From assembly GCF_009870125.1 (NCBI RefSeq), contig NC_046681.1, positions 11,359,001-11,423,000 of the forward strand: a DNA stretch of 64,000 nt. The letters run 5' to 3'. This DNA comes from Drosophila pseudoobscura. Lineage: Eukaryota; Arthropoda; Insecta; Diptera; Drosophilidae. A model generated the notes under the pieces. The model did not search any database and was not told where the DNA came from. It worked only from the letters and a program-made list of their open reading frames with translations. Positions 23,083 through 32,846 of the stretch are shown one piece after another; position 1 is the stretch's first letter, and each line of letters opens with the position of its first letter. The position numbers were made by a program, and so were the translations under genes.

Positions 23083-24159
23083 GCGTTGTTCATCTGTCCG
23101 TTTGGGTGTTGTCACGCTATAAAATATATGTACATATATATAAAAAACAAACTGATTTATTGCATTTTGATAACCTCTCACTGGGTCGGAGTCGGACCCT
23201 GCCATCGAGGCGCTCCAAGGAACTGGAACTGGAACTGTCATCGTCGAGAACTGTGTTGCAAAATGAATGCCAAGAAGAGGAGAGACACCAGGGGCGCTTT
23301 ATAATTGCGTTCATAATTTATGATCCGCCTTTACATGTATTTTTCCAGATTTATAGATGTTTGCATATAGACTTATACGTATATTACGGGGAGTCACACT
23401 GTCTTTAATGATTCTGTTTACAAAACGTATGGGATTTATGCATGCCTTTTTTCGCTCTAAAAAATAATGGCAGAGGCGGCAAAAATAAACGATCAACATA
23501 AATCACAGATATTTTGTTTGAAGAATATTATTCTCAAATAAAGATTAACTAAGGAATCTGCAGTAATAAATTTCTAAAAATAAAAAATAAATAAAAATTC
23601 AGTTCCATTTAAAATTGTTCTTTAAATATTTCCTTTAGTTCAAAGTTCCCATTAAAAATTGTCATAGAATTTATTTTCGTCTTGACGCCTGTCATTCTTT
23701 AATTTTATGTCTGTCTCTGTGGACGGGCATTTTTGTGTCAAAATATTTGCCCACACAAGCACATGTTTTCGTAGAAAGATAGATAATCCAAGTGCTTGTA
23801 CATTTGACGCAATCTGCAAAGTTTGTTCACGTGTGACAAGGTTAATTTTTATTCATAAACGAACTGATAATGCCCCCGTCGTATACAGTGATATGTACAT
23901 TAAAAATAGTATTCCTTCAGATTGAAAATGATAGACAGACAGACAGACAAGCTGGCAGGCAGGCAGTCAGACAGTTGTCAGAGATGGATTAAGACATGTA
24001 TTTGATGGGGCGATAGGAGGAGACGAAGACAACAACAGATTTTAACTTTGATTTGTGATAAAAAATATACTTGTAAATGGCCATAGACCATGGATACTTA
24101 ATCATCCTCTAGAAGCGATTGTAATCCTAAAATTTATAATCTCTTTAGGGATGATCACA

Positions 24160-24192
24160 GACCGAGGGGAGCTGCTGTATGATGCGCAACAT
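24160..24192 (+). repeat. Short dispersed repeat, third member of the 61-kb duplicated unit
   Basis: 'CAGACCGAGGGG' followed by a diverged 'CTGCTGTATGATGCG' matches the cores at 60931-60962 and 61074-61105 ('CAGACCGAGGGGTGCTGCTG', then CATGACGCG). The flanking sequence does not obviously align. Confidence 0.5.
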
Positions 24193-26628
24193 AGGTAATA
24201 AAATGTCCTAGAATTCTGCTGTGTATTCAAACATTTAATACTTGATGAATTCATATGATATTCCCTTTAAAATATGTCCCATTTCTCGAGCTAAAAACCC
24301 CTTTCGTCACCCAAAAGGAAACAAGTAAAACGTACAAAAGAGCAAAGAGCCCGGGCAGCAGCACCTTCTGTTGGCTTTCAGTCATTAAGTCATTTACATA
24401 TTTGCCAACAAAATGTCATGCCATAAAATATAAACTAAAGCAACTGTGAGGCACTCCTCACAGGCACCAGAAAGAACAGAGAAACAGAGACCAGAGCACC
24501 AGAGCACCAGAGTCAAGAAGATAAATGGAGACGCAGCTGCTGCGGCTACATCAACGCTAATTGCTCTGTGCATCTTACAGATACATGAGCAGAGGGCAAA
24601 GCGAGCGAGCGAGAGGACCCCAAAAGATATATATATACAGAATCATAATTCATATTTCCCTTTGGCGGGTACCGGGGGGGACCCAGCGACAGCAGAAATG
24701 TCGAAATGCATTAACATTTAATTGAGGCTAATTTAAGGCGAAATATTTCGCCCGGCTCATACATGCGAGTATATGAAAATTTATGCGTCTCATTTCAGTC
24801 AAAAAATGCTCACGGTACTTCTGTTCTTCTTTCTGCCTGTCTGCCTGCCTGTCTGTCTGTCAGAGAGCTCTCCGGATATGTTTGAGAAATGAGTGCATTT
24901 TGTAAAAATGTCACATTACATTTAATTTATGCAACGCCAACGCTGAAAGCCACTCGTAGCCGTTTCTGTAGATTTGTATCTCCTGTATCTCTGGTGCCTG
25001 GTGTATCTATAGCTGTATCTGTGTCTCTGAAGTGTTGCATGAAATTGTTTTGATAATGATAATAATGATGTTTTTTTTTGGGTTGGTTTCCTAAAGGGAA
25101 AATCCCCATCAATCTTTGAATGCAGGGTATCCGCAAACCGACAACAACTGCCACCAAATGGTCCTACGGCCAGTGACAATTTTGACAAGCAGCTTGGCAG
25201 GCGGTCTCCTTCAGTTACTCCGCACTTACACAGTCATTCAACTGTGAGACCAGGACATCGGACCACCAGCTGCTGCCAGGATCGAGGGGCTGCTGGCTGC
25301 TGGCTGCCGCTGTCAAGCTTTTTAACCCAAAAACGTTGTGGACGAATTGATTTGGCTGCACAGCACATCACAGCAGGAGAGAGAGGGAACTGCGGGACGG
25401 AGACGGAGAGCTGGGAACTGACACTGGCAGGCGGTCTGGTCCACTCATCCTCTCCACCTTGGACTTGTCACTGATACGAGGCAGCCCTGGAGTATCCTAC
25501 GGATTGCTATACGCCCAACAGCTAAACAACAACGTTGTGGGGGAATTGACTTTGTGCGGGGCTCAAGTGGCAGATATACACGACGAGAGTACTCTTCTAT
25601 GAGAGTCATGGGGGGGCATGCTGTGAAATCTGCAAATTGCCATGTCATTATTTGTTAGCATCAAACCGAAACCCAAACCCAAACCCAAGCCCAACGAACG
25701 AGGATGTTGACGCCCCCTTTTGGTGCCCAATCTTAACCCCAAATAACGAACCCCTGGAACGCCTTCCACTGCCGCACGGCGTCAAAAAGTGTAATTGGCA
25801 AACCCGCCCGTCAGTTGCCGGGATCCTTTATCGAATACAAGTACGAATATAACCCACTGTCGGCTTACACACTCAAGTCAAGCGTCCAACCGAACCGAAA
25901 ACTTCCACTTCACTCCACCGTCACACCGCACCACAGCAACTCTCCACTCATCTCTACTGAAGCGAACCTGAACCTCAACCCAAAACACAAACCCAAACCC
26001 AAAGCGAAAAGAGAGCACAGAAAGACACACAGAGACACAGAGAGGCAGAGACAGTTGGTAACTGTCAGTGGGCATGTTCGACTTGACAGCATAATATTAC
26101 AAATCCCTGCCGAAAGCAGACAGTAACGATGACAAGCAGGCCGGGCCGTCCGGAGCTTCAGAGCTCCAGAGCGGGGCAAAAGGCAAAAAGGACAACCGCA
26201 AAACACACAGACACAGAGCAAACGAAGGAGGAAAAAAAACACACACACACACACACCCAGGGGGAAAAATCCTCTATAAAAAGGCATATTTTGTTCTTCA
26301 GGTAAAATGTCCGGCAAAAAAAAAATATAATTTGTGGCTATGGGCGGGAAATTGGGTTCAACAGGGGGTCGGGTCATATGATTGAAATGGCAACTCAAAT
26401 AAGTAACCTCACTTATTTAGATCCCTTGTGACATTTCAATCAATCAAAAATCAAAGCAAATCTAAGAGATTTTGATAATAAGTTGGCCTTGAGGCATGTT
26501 AGGGAAATCAGAGTGGGTATACCAGAGCTTTGATGTTGCTTGAGGGCGAAATATTGAACGAATAAAGAGTTCAGACCCTAAAATGAGACCTTAAAGACCA
26601 AGAGACAGAGACACAAGACACCGCTTGT

Positions 26629-26660
26629 GCGCCAACCCCCGGCTCACTCGCTCTTATCGC
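26629..26660 (-). repeat. Solitary unit of the 32-bp minisatellite family
   Basis: Read on the minus strand, the unit contains 'GAGCGAGTGAGCCGGGGG' and 'TTGGCGC', matching the 32-bp unit tandemly repeated at 59865-60157. A second diverged single unit lies at 55642-55672. Confidence 0.6.
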
Positions 26661-27471
26661 ACGACGACGACCCAAATAGATAGATACTTTCCAAAGTAAT
26701 GAAAGCTTACTTTACAGACAGTCCACTCTTTCGGTTTAAGGCTAATGACACACACAGTATTACTCGTAACTATCATGACAATCTCGTTGGTCAATGAAAA
26801 TCCACTTTAGCCGTATATTTTCGGGCTACCAAGTGCGGAGCAACTGCAACGATTCAATAAATACCAAGACACAGATAAAGACGACTTCCAGTTCCCTCAA
26901 TAGTGGATCGTGGATGCTTATAATCAATTAAATTTGTGTAGAAGGAAATCACATAAATTTGCGTAACATTAAACGGATCGTCGTCGTCGTCGTCGTAGTC
27001 GTCGCGGTACGGTCCTATTTCGATATGGTCAACATTTCACAAATTTTACGGGACGCACTTCAAATTGATAGAAACATTTACGAGGCACGGCACTCTTGCT
27101 CTAGACCGCTTCGGTCTCTGGTCTTCGGTCTTCGGTCTCTGGTCAGTGGTTGGGGGTTTTTTGCCTGGTAGCAAATTGGTAAACAAGTTTATGGCGAGTC
27201 TCCATCTCCAACTCGATCTCCGGCAGTGTACATTTTCTCTCTTGATTCGCCGACATTGCCTATAAATTTATTGCACTTCCTTTTGCATATAATTTTCAAA
27301 TTAAGTGTTGCTTCATGTAAATTGATACATTTACTGAATCCATTTTCCTGGGCCACGAACGGGTTCGTCACTGTGTAAATTTTCATAGCACAAAAGTTGT
27401 ACTATAAAATGTTGCCTATCAATGATTTATGTGTGATCGTTGGATCTTTGGAAGTGTGGTAAGTAGAGTGA

Positions 27472-27752
27472 AATGTTGGTAGTGTTTTATGGAAGTTTAT
27501 TCGAAACAGCAACAGCAACATGTGTGTACAAAATATATCGTATCGTGTGTGAATCTCTTCCTTCAGAAGCTAAAAAAAAAGATACAATTAATTGATATGT
27601 TGGCAATACACCTGGCAATGCTCACCATATTTGTTGGTAGTGTTTTATTCAAATAATATTTGAAACAGTGTGTGTGTAAATCTTCCTTCAGAAGCTGAAA
27701 GCAATATATGATTACTCGGTGTATTGGAGACACACCAGACAATGCTCACCGT
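27472..27752. repeat. Tandem duplication of ~160 bp abutting the Aladin stop codon
   Basis: Two head-to-tail copies. Each starts near 'GGTAGTGTTTTAT' (about 27477 and 27635), passes 'CTTCCTTCAGAAGCT', and ends near 'CAATGCTCACC' (about 27618-27628 and 27741-27750). The copies differ by indels in the middle. They lie 3' of Aladin and so fall in or next to its 3' UTR. Confidence 0.6.
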
Positions 27753-27769
27753 CGTTCGGTCGTCTCTTC

Positions 27770-28939
27770 TTAAAGGTTCTTCAACTGAAAGTGCCCCGAA
27801 GTCCAGGCAATGGCCAGGTTCCGTTGGCCATTCTTGCCATGTTCAAAGCACACACATGTGGGAAAGATACCTGTGCGGAGAGTCTGATTATCATCGCTAT
27901 AAATGTATTCCGGGCCTAAAATGCTTAGTTTTTTATGTTTGGCCATGCACAGCTTGAAGAGTTCTACAAAGGGTTGCTTCTTGTAGATGACCGCCAGATA
28001 GACGTTCGATGGATCCACAGCAATTGCATGGGGCTGGCTGCGGCACAACTCCTGGCCGGCAAAGGGTGTTGTTTGTAGATTCGCCACCAGCTCAAAGGCC
28101 CAGAAAAGCTGAGGCTTCAGGAAAACGTCTACTTCCGAATTCCTGGTAATGGCATACAGATTTGTGTCGTCCTTCTGGACAAACAGCAAATATGTGCTGC
28201 AGGCTGTCCAGGCGGCCGTCTGTACTCGTCGCCCCTCCAGGATTTGCTCCAGCTTCCAGGTCCTACGATCCACATAACAGACGCTAGCCCCCGAATCGCT
28301 GGAGGCGCCGAATAGCATCTGAAAGTCGGGACTGTACAGCAGAAAGCTAATCGAAGAGGAGAGAAATCGAATCGTCTGTCCACTCTCCGGATCCCAGACG
28401 ATGATATGATTACTTCCCAAGGCCGCACTGACCAGGACAGTGCCGTCCTCGTTCCACTGTACAGACGTGACGTGGATGTGCGCTGCGTGCCTCAGCACTC
28501 GATTGTCCCAGAGCGTATTCGTGACATGCCGCCAGATAAAGATGCCGGCAGCACATCCCACCGCAAGCTCGTGGATCGTGCACGGACGGAAGGCCCCACA
28601 GTAGAGATCCACTTGTTCCGCCGACTGAAGCTGTGCCGTAGGACCTACGCCGAACACATGAACAACGTCCTTGTGGGTGACCACCGCCTTTTGCACGCTG
28701 GTTGGGTGAAGGATAATGCACCGAATGTACGCCTCGTCCCAGCCCATCATCTTTCGATAGATCGCCAGACTATAGTCCAATGGAGCCCAACGTGAATACT
28801 GTTGGCCCTGGATCAGCTGAAGAAGATAGTCCTTCCAGGTGTGGAAAATATTGTAGAGAGTGGTCCAAATGCTGTTCCCAGCCTCTTGATCCTGCCTTGG
28901 ATCGGACACAAGTCGTTGTACGTCTTCAATTTGTTCCAT
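27770..28939 (-). CDS. Aladin: Aladin, WD-repeat nucleoporin
   Basis: A single uninterrupted frame of 389 aa; the start codon is in the strong fly context CAAAATG. WD/beta-propeller blades are visible as ILHPTSVQKAVV near 77-88, ELAVGCAAGIFIW 124-136, VTSVQWNEDGTVLVSA...IIVWD 157-183, LLYSPDFQMLFG 200-211, TAAWTACSTYLLFV 241-254, PHAIAVDPSNVYLAVI 303-318 and LAIAWTSG 375-382. This order and the N-terminal WKDYLLQLIQG segment match animal ALADIN (human AAAS). ALADIN is a scaffold protein on the cytoplasmic side of the nuclear pore, anchored by NDC1, with a reported role at spindle poles. The protein is shorter than human ALADIN (546 aa), lacking part of the C-terminal tail. No intron is seen; whether this is ancestral or a retrocopy cannot be told here. 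Confidence 0.8.
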   Translation of the reverse strand: MEQIEDVQRLVSDPRQDQEAGNSIWTTLYNIFHTWKDYLLQLIQGQQYSRWAPLDYSLAIYRKMMGWDEAYIRCIILHPTSVQKAVVTHKDVVHVFGVGPTAQLQSAEQVDLYCGAFRPCTIHELAVGCAAGIFIWRHVTNTLWDNRVLRHAAHIHVTSVQWNEDGTVLVSAALGSNHIIVWDPESGQTIRFLSSSISFLLYSPDFQMLFGASSDSGASVCYVDRRTWKLEQILEGRRVQTAAWTACSTYLLFVQKDDTNLYAITRNSEVDVFLKPQLFWAFELVANLQTTPFAGQELCRSQPHAIAVDPSNVYLAVIYKKQPFVELFKLCMAKHKKLSILGPEYIYSDDNQTLRTGIFPTCVCFEHGKNGQRNLAIAWTSGHFQLKNL

Positions 28940-29012
28940 TTTGGAAATCTGATGTCGTACACTCTCTAGTGCAAAACTTCACTCAACTGAATGTTCAGAA
29001 ATCTCATGGATA

Positions 29013-29020
29013 TATCGATT
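29013..29020. promoter_or_regulatory. DRE-like motif upstream of Aladin
   Basis: TATCGATT is one base off the DREF element TATCGATA and contains the palindromic core ATCGAT. It lies 74 bases upstream of the Aladin start codon. DRE motifs are typical of fly housekeeping promoters, which fits a nucleoporin. Confidence 0.4.
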
Positions 29021-29278
29021 ATGGAATTTGCTCGCCTAGTGTGTCTACAAATATGGAATCTCTTTAGTCCTTTGTACTGTCGTCTGAGTCCTTGATTGCT
29101 TCCATCCATTAGCTGGACACTTCATCGCTCTCCTTACCCATGGGGGGTTCATGCCACAAAAGCGCGACTTGGCGTTCCTTTCATTCGGCTGACAGTTACT
29201 TCCTGTCAGTTCCCCCCAGCTCCTGCCCCCCCACACACCGTCACTCCTGACGGCTCATTAGCATGTGTGCGTGGCCTC

Positions 29279-29304
29279 CTCTCTCTCTCTCTCTCTCTCT
29301 CTGT
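29279..29304. repeat. (CT)n microsatellite
   Basis: A CT dinucleotide run between Aladin and the small ORF at 29.5 kb. Open frames across it on both strands are repeat artefacts. Confidence 0.8.
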
Positions 29305-29460
29305 CTTTTTCTCCCTTTCTGCTGCTTCCTTCTTCGCCTGTCAGCTGCTTTGGCCTGCCATTAATTTCGCCAACCTCCTCTCTTTCTCTCCTCCTCTGTC
29401 ATGGGGTGTATAAAACTAACCTAACCTGCAGTGTAATGCTTTGTATTGTTCACGCAAAAT

Positions 29461-29562
29461 TTATTTCCGCTGCGTCATGAACATCCTGCTGTCGTCGTCG
29501 TCGTCGTCGGTGTAGTTGTCCTCCCAACCGTTCTCCTTGGGCTTTAGTCCTCTCCTCATCAT
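29461..29562 (-). CDS. Candidate small ORF, 33 aa, acidic
   Basis: ATGATG opens a 33-residue frame (MMRRGLKPKENGWEDNYT, then six Asp, then SRMFMTQRK). From codon 7 on nearly every codon ends in C or G (AAG CCC AAG GAG AAC ... GAG GAC AAC TAC ACC), the preferred fly pattern, while the other frames here are not like this. The frame closes with TAA inside AAATAAATT, so the AATAAA poly(A) signal overlaps the stop. An in-frame TAA lies five codons upstream, so either this is a complete small gene or the segment is a terminal exon with acceptor at CTCTAAAAG or GGACTAAAG. A paired E-box hairpin about 155 bases upstream could be its promoter. No family is recognised. Confidence 0.45.
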   Translation of the reverse strand: MMRRGLKPKENGWEDNYTDDDDDDSRMFMTQRK

Positions 29563-29718
29563 CGAAATACCCTTTTAGAGGATAGGCATAGAAAAGGCGA
29601 TACTGCTTTGGGGACTCGAATCTATATAAATCGATTAATCGCTTAAGATTACCGACTATATTTTCTATCACATCCGGAATAAAGTTGAAGGCCAAACCTA
29701 TCTATCGTTTGGATCTTT

Positions 29719-29767
29719 GAACACGTGGCCGCGCAGATCAAGTATCTAGAGGTCGCGGCACGTGTTC
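29719..29767. promoter_or_regulatory. Inverted repeat with a CACGTG E-box in each arm
   Basis: GAACACGTGgCCGCG and CGCGGCACGTGTTC are reverse complements except for one extra base, with about 20 bases between them. Each arm holds the palindromic E-box CACGTG bound by bHLH proteins of the Myc/Max, USF and Clock types. It lies upstream of the small ORF ending at 29461 and may be its promoter. Confidence 0.5.
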
Positions 29768-30225
29768 CTCAAAAATATTCGGTTTGGGTATAACTTTTTC
29801 CAAGAGTATCTTTCAGTTCGGTTTTGTGGAACAAACCTCCGTGGCTGGCTGTTAATTTACGTAATAAATACGCTTGAAAATGTTGCACGCACATGCAAAA
29901 TGAATTACGTTGCCGGGAAGCACCAGCAGAGGCAGCAACAGCAGCAGAGGCAGAGGCAGCTACATCCAACAGCAGAGAGGCAACATCAACTTAACTGTCA
30001 CTTGTCACCGGGACGTTTCATGGGCCTTTCTGTCTCATTCTCGCTTTCTCCCTTTTGGGCCCCGTCTCTGTCTACCTTTTTGCCCTCTCTCTCTCTCGCT
30101 CTTTCTTTTGCTCCGTTGGCAGCATGTCCTGGCAGTGCGCCGCTGCCTCATCGTACGTTGTCGTCTCTCACATGTCAACGGGCGTCGCTTTGCTTGGCAT
30201 TTTTGTGATGCGAAATGAAGCAACG

Positions 30226-30280
30226 AGGTGACAGCAGCAACAGCAACAGCAGTGGCAGTGGCAGTGGCAGCAGGAGCCAG
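30226..30280. repeat. CAG/GGCAGT trinucleotide-rich tract
   Basis: CAGCAGCAACAGCAACAGCAG followed by GTGGCA repeats. It produces long open frames of Ser/Asn/Gly or Ala/Thr that are not genes. Similar tracts occur at 29925-29960 and 30615-30670. Confidence 0.7.
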
Positions 30281-31646
30281 AGCCAGAGCTGTGTTGGGGC
30301 TGTGCCACACCAGCGGCAGCATAAAATGAATTACTCGCGTGAACAACAGAAACTGTCAGAAGGCTGTCAGCTGTGTGTGGGGGCGTGGTGGAACCAGTGG
30401 GCGGGACGGGACGGGACGGAACGGAGCGGAACGGAACGGGACACCCATGTGTCTGTGCTGTTGCCGTTCCTGTGGCTGTTGCAGGAGGTGTCAGCGCATC
30501 GCATTTGAAATGCTTACGCCCCTTACACTCTCACACACAAAAAAAAAGAAAGAGAAAAACAGTTGACAGTCAACAGTCAGTCCAGCGACAAAGTATTGCT
30601 CTTGACACTCAACGCCCGGCAGCAGCAGCCACATGAAGCGTGCAGCAATAGCAACAGCAGCAGCAGCAACATGTTGCCATCACTCGTGTGGCTGCACCAT
30701 GTCCAGGTTTCTTGCACTCGGCAAAAACTGGAGTACTCAAAGTCTCAAAATCATGGGCTTAAAACCAGGTTAGGTCCTACATGAGCGCGATATTTGAAGG
30801 ATATCTTCGATCGAAAGCAGTTGCATTCGTATTCCTGAACAATTTGATCGGTATTCGATATTCAACACCCATCGATACACATCTTTGAACAATATTTAAA
30901 CAAATACCCATGGGACCCTCTTTTTTTTAATAGTTTAAAGAACTTTTTGGTCTGTTTTCTTTAGAAGGATACTTCAAGGACTACTTCAATGAGAATCTTT
31001 TTAGGTATAGAAATCCTATAGAAATGCAGATACTTAAAGACCAAAAATTATATTATTTTTCCGAGTGTGCATTTGAAATGTGAGTGTACAATCTTTTGTG
31101 GGGGGCCGCCGACTCTAGCCCCATGATTATCTTACCTCAAATTGCTTGCAGCAATCATGAAAAGAGCTCCACCCCCACTCACCGATCTCTCTTTATTTTC
31201 TTTTGGTTTTTGGTTGCAGCAATTTTCATTTTCGCACTCCATTATAAAGTAATTTTTTTGCATTACTTATGCCTGTCAACCCAACGTCTGCGCGCGTTCT
31301 TCTTCCTGTTTCCGCGGCAACGCCTCTGCCTCTGCCCCTCTCTCTCCCTCTCAAGGTTTTCCAGGGTGCCCGAGTGGTGGGGCGCCCATGTGGGCGGGAG
31401 GGGTAGGTATCCTTCTTGTTGGCAAAGATTAATATGTTGCCGCTGTGCTGTTTCCGGTGAGCGCGGGCGCTCGCATGTGTGACAGTTTGCAAATGTGATT
31501 GACAACTGACACTGGCATATAAATTCAAAAGCTTTCGCAAACACACACACACACACAGCCCCGTTGACAGTCTGCCAGGGATGGGGGACAGCAGCAGCAG
31601 CAGCCAGCCCTGAAGCCATGACTGAATGAGGGACATGCAGGAGGTC

Positions 31647-31672
31647 TGACTGACTGACTGACTGACTGACTG
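31647..31672. repeat. (CTGA)n microsatellite
   Basis: Six to seven pure CTGA units. Related CTGA-rich tracts lie at 35453-35468, 50764-50842 (interrupted) and 53648-53671. Confidence 0.85.
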
Positions 31673-31830
31673 ATGGCCCAGCCCTGACAGCTGGGTGTTG
31701 TCCCCACTCGTGCGGGGAATGAATCTTTCTTGGGTATTGCAATTCATCTTGTTCCTTGTGCCAGATTCGAAAGAGGAATTGTTTCTTGGGGATAAGGAAT
31801 CGATCAGCAAATATATGTATGTATATTCTC

Positions 31831-31836
31831 TTTATT
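31831..31836 (-). terminator. Poly(A) signal of the secreted-peptide gene at 32 kb
   Basis: AATAAA on the minus strand, 86 bases past the TAG stop at 31922-31924, a normal spacing for a short fly 3' UTR. Confidence 0.6.
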
Positions 31837-31921
31837 GTTATATGATTTCGTTGGATATAGATTGGAGCTTCTGCAGTTCGTAACTTAACTCTAACTTGAT
31901 TTTGATCATAGCGTCGATGGC

Positions 31922-32225
31922 CTATTTAAGTGTACTGTTTTGTCCACAGGGACTTTTCTTTTCTGGCAACTGTTTGTTGAATTTAGCGACGGCACTTTTC
32001 CATTTGATGATCTCAAAATCCTGGTCTCGGGTTCTGTCCTTTCGAAGCATTGTTGGATAGCAAACGGCACCGCACGGATCTTCAACATCACTGGATATCG
32101 AACAGAGCTATAAGGAATACAATTAAATTATGCTAAAATGCACCATAGACCACGTGGACATGTCACTTCCGAGGTCACCACAGAAATCAGCGAAAAATGT
32201 AGACAATCAGAGTTGTATTCCGCAT
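31922..32225 (-). pseudogene. Small secreted Cys peptide gene (seminal-fluid-like), with 1-nt frameshift in exon 1
   Basis: Exon 2 (31922-32107) encodes 61 residues starting LCSISSDVEDPCGAVCYPTM and ending CGQNSTLK, with four Cys (C-x9-C-x3-C-x37-C). A 59-bp intron (32108-32166; GTGACA...CCTTATAG) separates it from exon 1, whose ATG at 32225 has the context CGAAAATG and encodes MRNTTLIVYIF. From that ATG the frame stops after 12 codons. One additional base in the five-T run would continue into FSLISVVTSE, a normal signal peptide in phase with exon 2. So either the allele is a pseudogene or the T run is an assembly error. The TATA box, initiator and poly(A) signal are all in place. Size, signal and Cys pattern suggest an accessory-gland or similar secreted peptide; no family was recognised. 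Confidence 0.6.
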
Positions 32226-32267
32226 TTTCGTTGATTTCTGGAGGGAATATTTGAGAGACTGAATCGC

Positions 32268-32304
32268 AACTGACTTGATGGAATGATTTATCGGTTATTT
32301 TATA
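32268..32304 (-). promoter_or_regulatory. TATA + initiator core promoter of the secreted-peptide gene
   Basis: TATAAAAT (32297-32304, minus strand) is followed by the initiator TCAGTT (32268-32273). The first T of the TATA box lies 33 bases before the initiator A (32271), the textbook spacing. The predicted 5' UTR is about 46 bases. Confidence 0.65.
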
Positions 32305-32738
32305 TATTGCCAATCTCTTTTAAAGCACAACGGCGAATAAAAAGGTGTATTATGATAAATAAATCATAGATTAATAATATTTAAAAAATTAATAAGTAAG
32401 GCAGTATAGATATTATTCCTTGGAGAAACAATTTCAGAGATATCAGCATGAAAATGGGGTTTCCGATCGCCTCTAATCGGTTTAACATATTTACTTGATA
32501 ATGAGTTTATGTATCTTTTCTTTGAATGGGAGGTCTCTCCTTTTTAGCTACAGCGAATAAATGAATCACAGATTCTATGCCCTACCCAAACACTCCCCTC
32601 AAATAATTCATTGTAATTTGAGTTTAGGCCAAAACATTCTATAATTTACTAGTACATCGATATTCTGTTTGTTGTTTGGACCCCTTCAAATTTTGTTCTG
32701 ATGCTGCTGCTGTTGCCCTGTTGCATTTGTTTCGCTGC

Positions 32739-32782
32739 ATGTGTGGGTGTGTGGGTGTGGGTGTGTGGGTGTGTGGGTGTGT
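32739..32782. repeat. (GTGTGTGGGT)n microsatellite
   Basis: Repeats of GTGTGGGT with interruptions, 3' of the aminopeptidase gene. Confidence 0.8.
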
Positions 32783-32846
32783 TGTCTTGTCAGAAACAAT
32801 AAACAATGAAACAGTGATAAAAAATATATGCTTGCGTAGAGCCGCA

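Larger units (their letters stand above)
21300..27470. other. Gene-poor stretch between the Toll array and Aladin
   Basis: About 6 kb with many short tracts: (CT)13 at 23057-23082, (GACA)n near 23933-23952, CCCAAAC repeats near 25670-25692, (CA)n near 26238-26256, and GTC repeats near 26978-27000. Open frames follow these tracts or their complements and none is protein-like. Two dispersed short repeats fall here and are listed separately. Confidence 0.5.

Noticed and set aside
29450-29695. 81-aa minus-strand frame ending in poly-Arg
   Set aside because: It has no ATG, and the poly-Arg part is the wrong frame of the GAC run; the coding signature is in the frame of the 33-aa ORF.
31226-31810. 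194-aa minus-strand open frame
   Set aside because: Runs through CTGA, CAG, CA and GAGAG tracts; composition is set by repeats.
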